Below, piece after piece: positions 44,323 through 56,218 of a DNA stretch of 64,000 nt. The notes under the pieces are model-generated. The model saw only the letters and a program-made list of their open reading frames with translations, was not told the DNA's origin and made no database searches. Within the stretch, counting starts at the first letter, position 1; the number at the start of each line of letters is the position of its first letter. The translations under genes were made by a program, and so were the position numbers. This DNA comes from Hemileia vastatrix (taxonomy: Eukaryota > Basidiomycota > Pucciniomycetes > Pucciniales > Zaghouaniaceae), in contig JASXTE010000013.1 of assembly GCA_030280995.1 (NCBI GenBank), positions 15,609,001 to 15,673,000 on the forward strand, written 5' to 3'.

Positions 44323-44995
44323 GTTTGATTCAGAAAAGAAAAATTGACCACACCCTCTATAGGATGTAACCACAAAACAAACCTCAGTTTTAAGTCTTGG
44401 GGGACCATCCTCATTTTATAATCTTGTGGGACTCCAAAAACCTCAGTTTCAAGTCTTGAAGGACTCAAAAACCCTCAGTTTAAAGTCTTGGGGAACTCAA
44501 AAACCTAAATCATAAACCCAGAACCAGAGATCAACCATATTAAGACACAGAGAAAAAACGAAAATTCTGGGGTAATTGTGAATAGAGCTTCCAGCCCATC
44601 AATTACCCCCAAAATTGCCTTTGCTAAATTCAGAGGATCCCCCTGTGGATACCCTCTGCCAATATTTCAAACCCATTCCAACAACAAAAAACTCATTCCT
44701 CAGTTTATAGTCTTGGGGGACTACACCATCAAAAAATCCTCAGTTTAAAGTCTTGGGGGACTAATCTTGAAACCATAGATTTTTCAGTTTAGAGTCTTGA
44801 TGGACTTTTCTTGAAACCAGCCAGTTTAAAGTCTTGGAGGACTCCCAGAGTTTTGCATAAAATAAACGCAGCCAATTTCATACAGAACACACCTACAGCC
44901 AAACTGCTGAACTTCCACCTTCACTTCATCATCTACCCATCACTGACAAAAATCTCCTTCTTATCTCTTTCCATCATCTTTTCTCATCACAGATC
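44323..44995 (-). other. Hairpin and AGTC-motif region between the two antisense genes of copy C
   Basis: Seven copies of the motif written on + as CAGTTTAAAGTCTTGGGGGACT (with variants, each under 23 bp) stand at about 44390, 44441, 44475, 44699, 44738, 44786 and 44821. The hairpin GGGGTAATTG/CAATTACCCC (44569-44578 with 44600-44609) lies among them. No sense-strand gene is present. Confidence 0.75.
44569..44660 (-). repeat. Hairpin module of copy C (first)
   Basis: Perfect 10-bp stem, 21-nt loop. The loop contains CCAGCCCATC as in the other modules. The stem has the T-A version of the variable pair. Confidence 0.8.
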
Positions 44996-46564
44996 ATGGC
45001 TGGATCCCCTGATGTTGACCCCTCTACTCTTCCTTGCTTCACTGCTCCCAAGGACTATGCCTGCAAACAGTGCTTCCACATGTGCAGACCTTGGACATTC
45101 ACTCTTCCAACTCCTGAAGCCCAATTCTACAACAGGGCTTGTGATTCTTGCTACTCCAAAAAGAAGAAATGTGACAGAGATGCCAAATACCCTATTCCTC
45201 CTCCTTCACCTTCTCATAAATACCTCTCCATATCCCCTACAAGATCCCCAGAGCTTGGTTCAGCCTCTTCATCTTTATCCTCAGCACCATCCAGAAGATT
45301 CCGGAACTCAGTTTCCAGAACTCTCCCAAAAAGGCCTGCGTTAACTTCCCAAGAAACAGCTTTTATCTCTGCTAAATTAGCTACAAAAGCTTCCAAATAA
45401 GCTTCTAGGCTTCTAGACCACATCCAGGGGGCCCGGCCAACATTGGGCAGCCCTCCCGCCTCACAAGACAGTAAAAATCAGGCTCAAAACCTCCAAAGAC
45501 AACCATAAGACAGCCAAATTCAACCAATCAACGAAAACAACTCCACACAATTACCTCCCACTACTTCCAGAGCAATGCAGCCAACCCTTCCAAGGTCCAA
45601 AAACTCCAAATTTACCCAAACTTCAAGGAGAAATGCCAGAGTACCTCAGGAAGAAACCAGAGCACCCAACACTGCACCAAAGCAACAACTTCATCCCCAG
45701 TTAAGACAACAAAACTACATCTCTCCTCTGTCAGCCAACTATTCTTCTGACAGTTCCATTCCCTCAAAAGCTCCATCCAGAAGAGATCAATCTACTTCCA
45801 AATCACCCTCTCCTGCTCCATCCTTTGAAAATCCTGGTACTCCATCACCAGCACCTCCTCCGACTGAATCCAACAGAAATATCAACCACAAAAACAACAA
45901 CAATCCCACTGCTCCAACTAGGCCCCAGGAACATCAGCCTCCTAGTTCACCTTCTCAAAATCTTTCAGAGGAAGACCAAGTGAATCCATATCTTTCCCTG
46001 ATTGATCCACCTACTATGACCATTCCAAAATCTTCAGAAGTCCAAATTACAGCTGCTTACAAATTTGATGAGCTTCTAATCTGTAAGTACCAAATTAATT
46101 CATCCCATTTCTTCAAAAAAAATAATTACTGATCCAATTCTTCTTGTCTATTTGGCACCCCTCCTCCTGAATCTACTATTGGAGTTGGACAACCTCTAGA
46201 AACTTCTTTGACCCTGGATTATGGAGACATGAAACAACACCTCAGCACCATGTGTTCAAACATGCTGAAAGCCTTTGCCCTCCATGGACCATTAAATGAC
46301 TTTGAGAAAACCTTGAGGAAACAACTATTGGACGACCACTGGAAGATGTCTAGGATCATTAAGCACACCTTCCAACAATCCATTCCTGCCTCTTCTTCTT
46401 CTTCCTCTGAACTTCCCTCTAATCCAATTCCTGCCCATTACAATTCATATAATCTCTCCAGCAGGATGCACTTCAAAGTACACAGTGCTTCCCACAACCC
46501 CAACAAAAAACAAAAACGACATCATAATCCAGACCAGCCTCCAGAAACTTCATCATCCAGATAA
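44996..46564 (+). pseudogene. Antisense gene 2 of copy C, two exons
   Basis: Opposite to gag-pol. Exon 1 (44996-46082) starts MAGSPDVDPSTLPC and carries CKQCFHMC and CDSCYSKKKKCDRD, a fungal zinc-cluster-like pair with a basic second half. A long Pro/Ser/Asn-rich stretch follows. The frame is continuous with two stops (TAA at 45398-45400 and another near 45508). A phase-1 intron (GTAAGT at 46083 to about 46151, 69 nt, with branch-like ACTGAT) precedes exon 2. Exon 2 (GTPPPESTIGVGQPL, then MKQHLSTMCSNMLKAFALHG...LRKQLLDDHWKM) ends in a basic tail NKKQKRHH. The acceptor reads CTAT where CTAG would fit the frame. About 499 residues if whole. Intron place, phase and layout match antisense gene 1. 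Confidence 0.65.
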
Positions 46565-47424
46565 TGAGATCCTGAAAAAAGATTAAAAATATAATAATAA
46601 ATAAATAATAAAAACAATTAATAACTATAAATTCTAATTATTTTTAATTTTTTAATTTTTAATTTTTAATTTTTTTTTGACTCACTCTACTAACATACTA
46701 AACTTGAAAATTGATAAATAAAATAAAAATAAATGAAGTAAAATAAAAGATAAAAAATAACACAAATGGTATCCCCCAGCCAATTGAGGAGCTGATCCCC
46801 TGATACCTTGCCCACATCCAAGTGCACCTTGATGTGATACACCTTAAATAATTTAAATGATTTGAAATAAGAAACAGAAATTGAGGGTAATCATGAGAAT
46901 AATAATAATAAAAAATAACATTAATGAAAATAAAAATAAAAAATAAAATAAAATAAAATGATAAAATAGCATTGCCCGGCCAATTGATGAGCCTTTCCCC
47001 ACCAATGCTTGCCCACATCCAGGTGACCCTGATGTGGTAACACCCTATATTTTTGATTTTATAATTTTAACAACCCCCATAAAAAGATTAAAAGAAAAAA
47101 AGAGAAAAAAAATAATCTGAAACTACTATCTAGCAAAATCATAACTAAAAAATCAGAGAAAGTCCAGCTCCATGGATGGTCCAGATTAAGAGAAGGTCCA
47201 GTAGGATAAACCAGTTTATAGAAATGATCACTGGGTGGGCTCCCTCCAATAAGTAAAAATGATGGGAGACCACCAGTAATCCACCACCAAACCAAAAAAA
47301 AAAACAAAAGATAAAGAAGCCAGTCCCAAACCAGTTTAAAGTCATAGTTGACTTGAAACCTGAATAAAAACCAACAGAACTAGAATTCAACTAGGAAAAA
47401 CAAAAGACTTGAGACAGACATTCT

Positions 47425-47520
47425 GGGGTAACTGTTCTACAGAGCAGCCAGCTCATCAGTTACCCCCACACTTTCCAAAATAAAATCTAGAAGCCCTCCC
47501 TGGGTACCTTCTAACAAAAA
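47425..47520 (-). repeat. Hairpin module of copy C (second)
   Basis: Stem GGGGTAACTG (47425-47434) with CAGTTACCCC (47457-47466), followed by AAATCTAGAAGCCCTCC. Variable pair C-G. Confidence 0.8.
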
Positions 47521-47684
47521 CACAACATCCAACACAATAAACCAAAACCAATAAGTTTGAAGAGTCCAGCACTTGAAAACTAAAGTAAATTCCAGTTTAA
47601 AGTCATAGAGTACTAAAACCTGTGAAAAGAAACCAATACTAGGGTTCAACCAAATTAAGAGAAATGGTTGGAAACAGACAATCT

Positions 47685-47780
47685 GGGGTAACTGTTCTAC
47701 AGAGCAACCAGCCCATCAGTTACCCCTACACTTGCCAAGATCAAATCTAGAAGCCCCACCTATGGGTACCTTCTAACAAA
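47685..47780 (-). repeat. Hairpin module of copy C (third)
   Basis: Stem GGGGTAACTG (47685-47694) with CAGTTACCCC (47717-47726). It is near-identical to the second module, which suggests a tandem duplication of about 260 bp. Confidence 0.8.
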
Positions 47781-47931
47781 TAGTTTCCAACACAAAAGTT
47801 GCTCTGAAACTCCAAAAATTCCAAAATTCAAAGAAAGTTCCATTGTTTATCCTCATTGCAGAGTCAATCTTCTTCATGTCTAGTGGCTCTGGGACAAAAC
47901 CTCTTCACCTGATCTGCAGCCACTCTCTTCT

Positions 47932-48960
47932 TTAAGATTGCACCATCCAACTGTTCCAAAACATAAGAACCTTCAGAAACCTGAGATCTGACTCTGTAAG
48001 GTCAATTCCATCTGTCAGAAAACATTTTTCCCACTGACTCTCCAAACTTCTATTATACACCAAAGCCAAAGAACTAGGTTTCAAGGTATTCCTGAGTCTA
48101 TGAGCCAAATTCTTGTCCAGGTATCTGACTGATTGATTCCTAATCTTCATCATTCTAGAGTATGACTTCTCTTGACATTCCTCTGTACATTCCAACTGTT
48201 GCATCCTGGCACAGAGAAATTCTTCTGTTGAGTGCACATCATCCCAATCAATTCCAAGATAAGAAACAGCTTCCAAATCCACTAGTAGAATAGCTTTCTT
48301 CCCAAAGATTAATTCATAAGGGGAATAGCCAGTTTTCCTTTTCACAGTGACCTTATTAGCAAATAACACTAAGGGTAAATAAGACCTCCACTTTTCAGCA
48401 ATAACTCCACACATCTTCACCAAAGAATTCTTGACAACTTGATGGCCTCTTTCAACCATTCCTTCAGCTTCAGTATAATAAGGTGTAGCCTCTCTAACTT
48501 TAAAACCAATACTTGACACATTTTCTTTTAATTCAGCTCCAAACTCTGGCCCACCATCAACAGTCACCAACTTCATCAATCCATATCTAAACACCCATTC
48601 CTTCTTTAAAAATTCTGCCACATTTTTGGCAATCAAATTAACCAGAGGCATGGCCTCAACCCAACCAGAAAAATCATTCCTAGCAAAAATCAAGTATTTA
48701 TACATGTTGTCTTTAATATGGCCAGAATCCTGAGTAACTCTTCCAAACACAGTTACTTCAACATTAGCACGGCCAGCCTCTTTAGGTTTCAAGTGATGTC
48801 TTCTCCGAAATTCTTCACCAGATTAAACCCAACCCTGAACATCCAACTTCATACCTGGCCACTAAAATCTATCTGCTACTCTCCTATAATTCTCCCCAAA
48901 GCCTCTAAGACCAAGTTCTTCATGCAAAGACTTCCACACTAACTCTTGAACCTTCTTCTG
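47932..48960 (-). pseudogene. pol: Integrase, copy C
   Basis: An open frame of 286 codons (48792-47932) holds most of the core: the first Asp in QDSGHI, TVDGGPEFGAE and EAEGMVERGHQ with Asp and Glu kept. SYLPLVLFANKVTVKRKTGYSPYELIFG and NRSLESQW follow. The upstream zinc domain (48950-48800) is damaged: HEELGL lacks the second His, both cysteines are replaced, and TGG in RF.WPG has become TAG. Confidence 0.85.
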
Positions 48961-49223
48961 AGTCACCACTACTTAAGGATTCAGATGTCTCCTCCTCATT
49001 TATCTCCTTCCTGACACATAGAATTCAGGACTCTTCTTCTTTATTTCCACTCAACTATTATCATCACAAATATCTGGCCTCTCCAAGGTTAACAGATATT
49101 TAACCATAATAAAATAAAACCCAGTCCGACCCCAGGTCTCATTTTCAAAATCCAGCAAAACAACATTCAAGGGTACACCCTGTCATGAAAATCTCCAGTG
49201 TGCACATGAGAAACACAACCAGC
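48961..49223 (-). other. pol: RNase H-integrase spacer of copy C
   Basis: Decayed polyprotein spacer. It is related to 3470-3700 of copy A by position; no catalytic motif is expected here. Confidence 0.5.
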
Positions 49224-50007
49224 TCATCCAGGACACCAATCCCTAAACTTTGGTAAATCTTTTTCCTTCCACTGAATCTTAAGGGAATTCATTTCACTAA
49301 AAAAAACATTATCTAATTTTGAGTCAACCCAAACAACAGGCCCATCTTCATCAACAACGATATCCTGATCACCAGAATCAAGATCAGATCCAGCCAGTTT
49401 TACCTCTTGGGGGAGGAGAGAACAATCTTCCAGTTTAGTTTCATGTAGGAAGAGAGAAAAATCTTCATCACCCTTTGTGCTGGCCCTAACCACTTGGACA
49501 TCTTCATCAAATTCTTCATAGTCTAAATCTTCATCTGTGGGTGGTCTTCTTGATAATCCATCTGGCATTGTAAAAGTTTTTCCAGGTTTTTGTACCAGGT
49601 CAAACGCAAAATGCTGATTAAATTCCACCCACATAGTCATTGGAGCATATGAAAGACTAGGTTTTTTGATCATTTGAACCAGAGATTTTTCATCCACCTG
49701 CAGCTCAAAATTCTGCCCCGAAAAAACAGTTTGCAGCTTCTTCAAAAAAATTTTCTATACCACAAAATTCAAACTTAGGCTGAGAATATCTAGATTCAAT
49801 TTCATTAAATACCATGGACTCCTATCTTACTGGCCCGACCCTCCCATTTTTATCTTCCTGAGACAAAACAGCACCAGCAGCAATATAACTTGAGTCCACT
49901 TCCAGATAAATTTTTCAAGCTCCCACTACATAATCCAACTTTTGAAGAATAATATTTTCATCTACCATCTTCTTCAACTTCTAAAAAGCCTCTTCACACT
50001 CTTCAGT
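49224..50007 (-). pseudogene. pol: RNase H and spacer, copy C
   Basis: The frame 49745-49224 reads FELQVDEKSLVQMIKKPSL and FDLVQKPGKTFTMPDGLSRRPP, the C-terminal half of a gypsy RNase H. It then continues as an acidic spacer ending RDWCPG. The N-terminal half (49746-50007) is decayed, with only partial text (SGSYIAAGAVLSQED-like) visible. Confidence 0.75.
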
Positions 50008-51221
50008 TCATACCCACTCTGCGCCTTTCTCAGTCAACTTCCTCAAAGGTGAAGCCAACAAAGAAAAATGGTTAAGAAAAATTCTGACATTCACACAAAC
50101 CCCCAAAAATGCTCTGACTTCAGTAGTATTTTTAGGCCTTGGCCATGACTGAATTTTATTAAATTTTTTCTTTGCCATAATCCTTCTGTCTTTACATACC
50201 ACATGACCCAGAATTTCTAGAGCCATAACACAACAACAAAGATTTGACCCAGAAATGGTCAACCCAGCCTCTTCAATCCTAAGCAATATTTTTTCAAGAG
50301 TGATCAAATACTCCCAAACAAGCCTTCTTATACCTGGATTCTCTTTCAGCACCTCATTTCTATAATCAGTGGAGGGTCTTTTGATTCCACCATCATCAAT
50401 AAAAATACCAGCATGATTAGGAACCTCATCCTGTAAAATACAAGCCATTTTTGCTTGATATACTGCTACTGAATTAGTTGCTACTTGAGGCAACCTAATG
50501 AGCTGAAATCTTCCCATAGGAGTCTCAAAAGTTTTAAGTGGCCTTGAAACCATGTGAAGTTACATTTCATCATAACCACCTATAATATCCCCCAAACCGT
50601 AACACACCCTTCAGAAAAAGCTTCCACAAAGTCCTCTGCACTTGGAGGCATTCCAGAATCCTTTATAGTGACTCTATTTAAGGCTCTTAGATTATGCACC
50701 ACCCTCAGCTTCCAATTCTTCCTCTTTACACAGAAAACTGGACTTGAGTAACTAGAAGTTGATTGTTCGTATAAAAATGTCCTGACTCTTTCCCTAAAAA
50801 TCCTTACAAAATCATCCCTAATAGTAGCTGGAGTTAGAATAGGTTTGATTTGCAAAGGTTCATGACAAACCACAGGAATTAAGTAAGGTTCCCCATAAGA
50901 GTGTTTCAACACACCCCTTGTCTCTTCAACAAATGCCACTGCTTCTCCCTCAGCACAATAACTTGCAACAAAAACTTCTTTTCCTCATCAGACAACCACC
51001 CATCAGGACCAAGATTAACAACTTTCAAACTTTCCACAGTAACTCTAGAAGTTTCCACAAAATCAGGGGGATTATCACCAGAGGATTACAGTACCAATTT
51101 CTTGACAAAGGAGGTTTCTTCAAAGGAGGATTTAAACCTACAAGAATAGAATTATTGATAGGCCTAATCTTCTGTGCTACCTTCTTATAATTTGAAGCTC
51201 TGCCTTCAATTTTAGGGATCT
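50008..51221 (-). pseudogene. pol: Reverse transcriptase, copy C
   Basis: Starts with NLGPDGWLSDEEKKFLLQVIV (about 51000). The frame 50939-50580 carries SSPVFCVKRKNWKLRVVHNLRALNRVTI. After a frameshift near 50580-50550 the frame 50553-50008 contains RPLKTFETPMGRFQL and the catalytic box FIDDGGIK (about 50405), then LEILGHVV and VRAFLGVCVNVRIF. FIDD is a legal variant of YxDD. Confidence 0.85.
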
Positions 51222-51739
51222 TCAGGACATCTTCACCACCAGACCTGGAAAAAAAACCAAGCTTCTAGTCTCCCTTCCAATCAGAATAACATTGAAATAA
51301 ACCAGAGGTGCAGAAAAATGAGTCTCCAGCCCCTCACCAAGTTTTCCAGCAGAATCACAAATGTATTCTACCTCCCCAGAAGAAACCCTTCTCCTAGTCA
51401 ACAGAATCTTCTGCCTATAAGCCAACCCAGGACTGAAAGCATACCACTTCCAATAAGTAAGGGAAACCTGACCCTGATTTATCCTTTCCAGGACAGAGTC
51501 CATAACATTAACTTGGCCAGAAACCACTGGCCTCTCAAAGTGACTCTTTGCTTCACTACCTTGGTCCTAGAAGATTCTTGAGGACCAGAACCACCAAAAT
51601 ATTTATCATCAACAGGAATCAAACCAGATCCCTCACCAGAACCTCTAACTCCAGAGGGCTTTGGCAATGAAGCAAAAGGGACATCTTCCTCAGAATCAGA
51701 ATCAACATCCATAGGCATTGGCTCACCATTCATGTCCAA
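51222..51739 (-). pseudogene. pol: Gag end and protease remnant, copy C
   Basis: MDMNGEPMPMDVDSDSEEDVPFASLP matches the acidic block of copies A and D. A frameshift follows, then RRRVSSGEVEYICDSAGKLGEG and FSAPLVYF. The text breaks off just before the DSGS active site, so the protease core is deleted. Confidence 0.8.
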
Positions 51740-53179
51740 TTCTCCAAAACAAGGGGGCCCATATCTGCCATATCTTTCTGCATTTTATACAGCTACTCTT
51801 TTCTGTACTTTTTCCTAGCTGTACTCAGATTAGGATCCACCTTTGAAGCCTTAGGCTTTGGTTGGGCCTGAGAACTGCTCTTAGGCCTTCCCACCTTTCC
51901 TGCTTCCACATCATAAACACCAGCCAAGAATTTCCCACTTGACTTTCTACCACAAGAATACAACTCCAAACCAAAAAAGGAAGATGTAAATGAGACTCTA
52001 TTAGCCTCCTTTCCCTTTCCCTTTCCATAATCTCCACATTTAAGAGAAGAAGAAGCCTCATTAGGCAACTCTTCAAATCTGTGCCTCTTTGAGTTGAAAT
52101 TATCTCTCGTCCTGACCAAGTCCACTGGAGCCTGACCATCATTAGACTTCACAAAAGAGCTATCTGGAAACTTGAACACTTTCCAATCAAATTCTACCTT
52201 CCCTTCAGACACATCCCTATTCAGTGCCCAACAATCATCGGACTTGTGGCCCTTCCTGCTGCAATAAGAGCTGACCCAAGGATCACTCCTACCAGCCCTC
52301 CTTTCAAAATCTACAGGCTGAGAAGGAGCCTTATTGGTCTTCTGAACCTCTGAACAAAAATATGTAGCTGTTTTTTCAAATCAGACAACTGCTCCACTAC
52401 TGGATCAACCTCTTTTGGCTTCTCAGGAGCCTTTCCCTTATTCACATTTTCCATATTCCTAGATTCCTCCATATATTCAGAAAAAGCTTCACTGACCTTG
52501 GTAACATACTTGGTGCTTGATCTTGGAAAGAATCCACTTCCAAAAGTTTCAGATGACCCTCCACAAACTCCTTAACCACAGAAAGAGCAGGTAATTTCTG
52601 ATTACCATTAGGAAGAGTCATCATCTTATTCTTCCTTTCCAACTCCTTCAGCACATCAATCCTGACATTCCTATTAAGAGCAGACCAGAATATATTCCTT
52701 TCAGAATCAGTACTCTCCAACTCCTGAATATCCACCAAATAATCCACCACTGGCTCCAACTGAGCCAGAATCTTCCTATAAGTATGGAGGTTGTCCACAA
52801 CTCCATAAGATTGCCATTCACTTGCAATCATATTGAGATCCACCATTTAATATCTGGATCCCCACCTTTCTGTCATTTGCAGACACAACTTTTTCTAATC
52901 TTTCCTCCTATAACCCTCCATAGCAGCAACCTTCTTCACCAGAGCTCTTCCACTAATGTAGAAGATGACTTGCTTCACCATGTCCAAGTGAGAAGCAGTA
53001 TTCACATTCCCAGCAGCTTCAAAAAGCTTCAGAAACAACTTCAAATCCTCCCCCATAAACATAGGCCTCTTCCAAGACTTGATCATGACAGAAGGCCTTA
53101 AAGAAACAGGAGGATTACTATCCTCAGGTGAACCAGATCCACCCCTACCAACACTAGAGAAAGAGGGCCCAGAAGCCAT
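51740..53179 (-). pseudogene. gag: gag, copy C
   Basis: The ATG at 53179 opens MASGPSFSSVGRGGSGSPEDS. TASHLDMVKQVIFYI and SERNIFWSALNRNVRIDVLKELERK follow, then a knuckle YCSRKGHKSDDC near 52260-52220 without its first Cys, and VEFDWKVFKFPDSSFVKS. Stops and three or more frame changes interrupt it. F's LTR begins 13 bp upstream of the start codon. Confidence 0.85.
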
Positions 53180-53192
53180 GGTCCAATAGATT

Positions 53193-54597
53193 TGTCAGCC
53201 TAGATATCCTTAGGACTGATTATTTCTTATGCTTACAGTAAGATAACCTTAAGTAAATTAAGCTTATATCTTAAAAATAAGGTTAAAATAATAATATATA
53301 TTATTATATTATATATATATATAATTAGTATTCTATTATATAACTTATAGTAGTTTAAATAGCTTATCCATAGCCTAATAATACTTATTAAGGTGTTAAT
53401 GGAGTCATAATATACTTATCTTAAGTAATATGAAGTAATTATGAACATACATAAGCTTATATGTATACATAAATCTCATATTCAGTGAAATATGCAGTAT
53501 ATTATGTATATTTAGGTATATAAGTGGGTTTTAGCCCCTTAATAGCCTATAAACTTTGTTTTTCTGCTTATTTTAGGTCATATGGACAAAATCAGTGGAC
53601 TGACATTGCCTACAGAAGCATAGACACCTATATCAGGCGCATACACCTAGTTTGGACAACTTAAATTACTTCCTTGGATGGTTATTCACGGATTTATGGG
53701 TTGGAAGGACATTTCTGGGTTAATGTGGATGCTTGGGGATATTATTGGGGGCTTGGAAATTTTATTTGTTTCCTTTATATGCTTTTGGTTTCATTAAATC
53801 TCTTTTTGATTGTTTATTTTACCTGTTTCTTTATGGTATCTGCTTTTATCTGGATTTTCTATTTGTGGTATAGATCTGTGGTATCATTAATAGTGATGGA
53901 GGGTCCTTACTGGAGGTCTGGGTGTTGAATCTTCTTGAAGTGGACGCCATGGGGAGTTGATGGGCCCTCACAGTGCTGTAATTGCCGGGGATAGCAGTGA
54001 CATCATCTGGATTGAAGGTCTGTGCACTCCAGTATATTTGGGTATAAGTAAGGAGGGATTTTTACGGTTATTTATCATCATTCAACTACTAAAATTCAAA
54101 TAAACACTACTATACAATTATTAGCATTCAGAAATATATTATAAAGCCATTATAAATTGATATTATCTTTATATAAGCTATAACTATATTTTATACATCT
54201 ATTTTCCACCACTAGCACGCATTTAAATCCAAGTATTGTGAGTTTTATTTGAGTATAACTATTTTATTAGTCTTTCCCTGAGGTTTAATCACTAAAATTT
54301 ATCAATAAGTAGTAGGACCATAAATAAATACTATCATATCATACTTATATACTAGACTATAATGACAATTGGGGGTCTTTCCTTATATTTTACTTATTAT
54401 TTAGTATAAGCCTTGGGACGTGATTTTTACTTTAGTGCAGCTCAAAATAACCAAATATTTAGGTCTGCTGCATGTTAGTGGGTCATCATAGCTCAGTGAT
54501 TGTGGAAAAGAACCCTTAAAATAATTGTACTAATTTTTTATCATAAAAATTAGGTATTTACAGTAGTAACTGTACCCAAAATAAACCCAATTTCACA
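53193..54597 (+). repeat. 5' LTR of copy F (right end tentative)
   Basis: Starts TGTCAGCCTAGATATCC, like the solo LTRs at 14686 and 30013. The right end is set at ...TTTCACA because TGGTATTTGGACACC, a possible primer site, follows. The TATA-like GGGTATAAGTAAGG near 54043 is in the right zone. No second LTR is available to confirm the end. Confidence 0.55.
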
Positions 54598-54876
54598 TGG
54601 TATTTGGACACCAATATAAAACCCAATAAAATTGGTATTTGGTTAAATCTTGGTAAGCTAATTATTCACCCTTATAAAGGTCTAGTTGAACTTATTATTA
54701 TATTTTTAACAGATTTTTTCAAATTTTCTTATAATTTATTTAAATAAATAAAGATATAAATTCAGGGTAAGCTCCTTTTCTTTTTTATTAGTAATATCAT
54801 TGCTAATATCTTTTGTCTACTAATTCCATAGAGTTTTTCCTTTTTGAAGACGTAAAATATTGTCATTCTTAACAAT
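54598..54876 (+). other. Leader of copy F with possible primer site
   Basis: TGGTATTTGGACACC at 54598 follows the tentative LTR end. The rest is AT-rich and carries no repeat like that of copy E. Confidence 0.4.
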
Positions 54877-56218
54877 ATGAGTGCTCCCCAGGACAGTGTA
54901 AATGAAAAGCCTGCTTATAATACCAGGTCTAAAGCTAACAAAAACTTTCCAGGACATCACCATGGAGGTTCAACAATACCCCCAAGCAGAAAGCATTAGT
55001 ATAGAGGAAAAGGACGCCCTCTTAAAAAAGATAACTATAAAAAAGACGTCTCCTCCTCTTCAGGATCAACTTTCCCACCTGGCCAAACAGGTTCTGAAGT
55101 TGGAAGAATCCAAATCACTCATGTTCAAAGAGGTAGAGCAATTGCAAAACAATTGAAAGGTAGGGTTTCAGAAGATGAATCAGGCATTGGCAGAGTTAAA
55201 GGGAGGCCAGCCCAGTCAGCCAAATCAGCAACCCCCTACCCAAGGCGGGTCAACTCACTCCCAGGAGAAAATCCTGGTAGACAAATGGAAATGGGACTGG
55301 TTTCATCAACAGTGGACCAGCCACAGTTGCAACAGGGATCCACCACCTCATCTGACTTCCTCAGCTCACCCTTACAAAGGAAAAAAGCACCAAAAATCAG
55401 GACTGGCATCTATCCCATGATAAGTAGATTACCCTCTCAGATTGAACACAATACTGATAATTACAATATAGGTAATCCTATTGATGTTAAATCTGTGCAA
55501 AAAATAAAGGAGGATTTAAGAAATTTAAGTTTTAGAGTAGATACACCTGACTTGTCTTTTGTCCACAATAACAGTACTATTTATAATGATAATACTGTTA
55601 ACCCTCAGTTGCAACCACCTACTAGTGAGATGAGAAGTTCACAGTAGAGAGAGAGAATTGAAAAGGAAGACATGGAATATTTTAACAATAATCCAACTGT
55701 CCATAGAATTGTTTCAGCATTGTGGAATAGAATGACCGATTGTGAGGAACAGACAGTTAAGCTCACTAGTGATACAATTTCATCCTTGACATTAAACATT
55801 TCTCAATTAGCAACACGTAACAAAGAATTAGAGAAAGAACATTTGTCTCTAACTCTTAAATATGATTCATTGAGTAATAAATATAATGAACTTTAAAACC
55901 AATTCTGTGAGTTAGAAAAATTATATGAAACACATTTATTGAAAACTGAATCAAGAAAAAAGTTATCTTTTGCCCAGACAAATCAAAGTGTCTCTGAGTT
56001 GCTACAAAGATTAACTAAAGTTGAGATTGAAACTTCCAATCTACTAATGAACCAGGATAATCATAAGTATAATCAATATAATAATAATCCTTTCATTGGA
56101 AAAAGTGAATCTCATTCCTTCCCTATACCAACATAATTAAAACCATCTGGTGGTAGTGTCAAATCTGAAAATGTAAGTCACAAATCTGCACAGGAGGAAA
56201 TACAAGACCATTTATAAA
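54877..56218 (+). pseudogene. gag: gag N-terminal part, copy F
   Basis: The ATG at 54877 gives MSAPQDSVNEKPAYNTRSK. A Ser/Gln/Pro-rich basic segment (to about 55420) leads to a helical segment with TVKLTSDTISSLTLNISQLATRN. Stops include 55645-55647, 55894-55896, 56134-56136 and 56216-56218, mostly TAA or TAG. It corresponds to 29085-27892 of copy E. Confidence 0.75.

Larger units (their letters stand above)
46565..47931 (-). other. 3' non-coding region of copy C next to integrase
   Basis: Contains two hairpin modules, the large hairpin (47221-47290), two AGTC-motif copies (about 47334 and 47597) and a duplicated block with GCCCACATCCA.GTG.ACC..GATGTG (46812-46836 and 47012-47040). The last corresponds to 5578-5637 in copy A. 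A/T simple sequence (AATAAAATAAAAT) fills 46690-46980. No sense gene. Confidence 0.65.
33982..53192 (-). mobile_element. Family I copy C, interrupted by copy G
   Basis: Minus-strand element from its 3' LTR (33982-34691) to 13 bp upstream of gag (53179), where copy F is inserted. Removing copy G (35697-44210 plus one TSD) restores continuity. In order on the sense strand it has gag, protease remnant, RT, RNase H, integrase, hairpin arrays, antisense gene 2, hairpins, antisense gene 1 and LTR. The 5' LTR must lie beyond the window. Confidence 0.85.

Noticed and set aside
46698..47390. Several minus-strand Phe-rich frames (about 80-106 codons)
   Set aside because: They fall in A/T simple repeats and hairpin DNA of the 3' non-coding region of copy C, with composition-driven residues and no conservation in copy A.
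53674..53928. 84-codon hydrophobic + strand frame
   Set aside because: It lies within the LTR of copy F, and its hydrophobic look follows from T-rich sequence. No homologue is seen in related LTRs.
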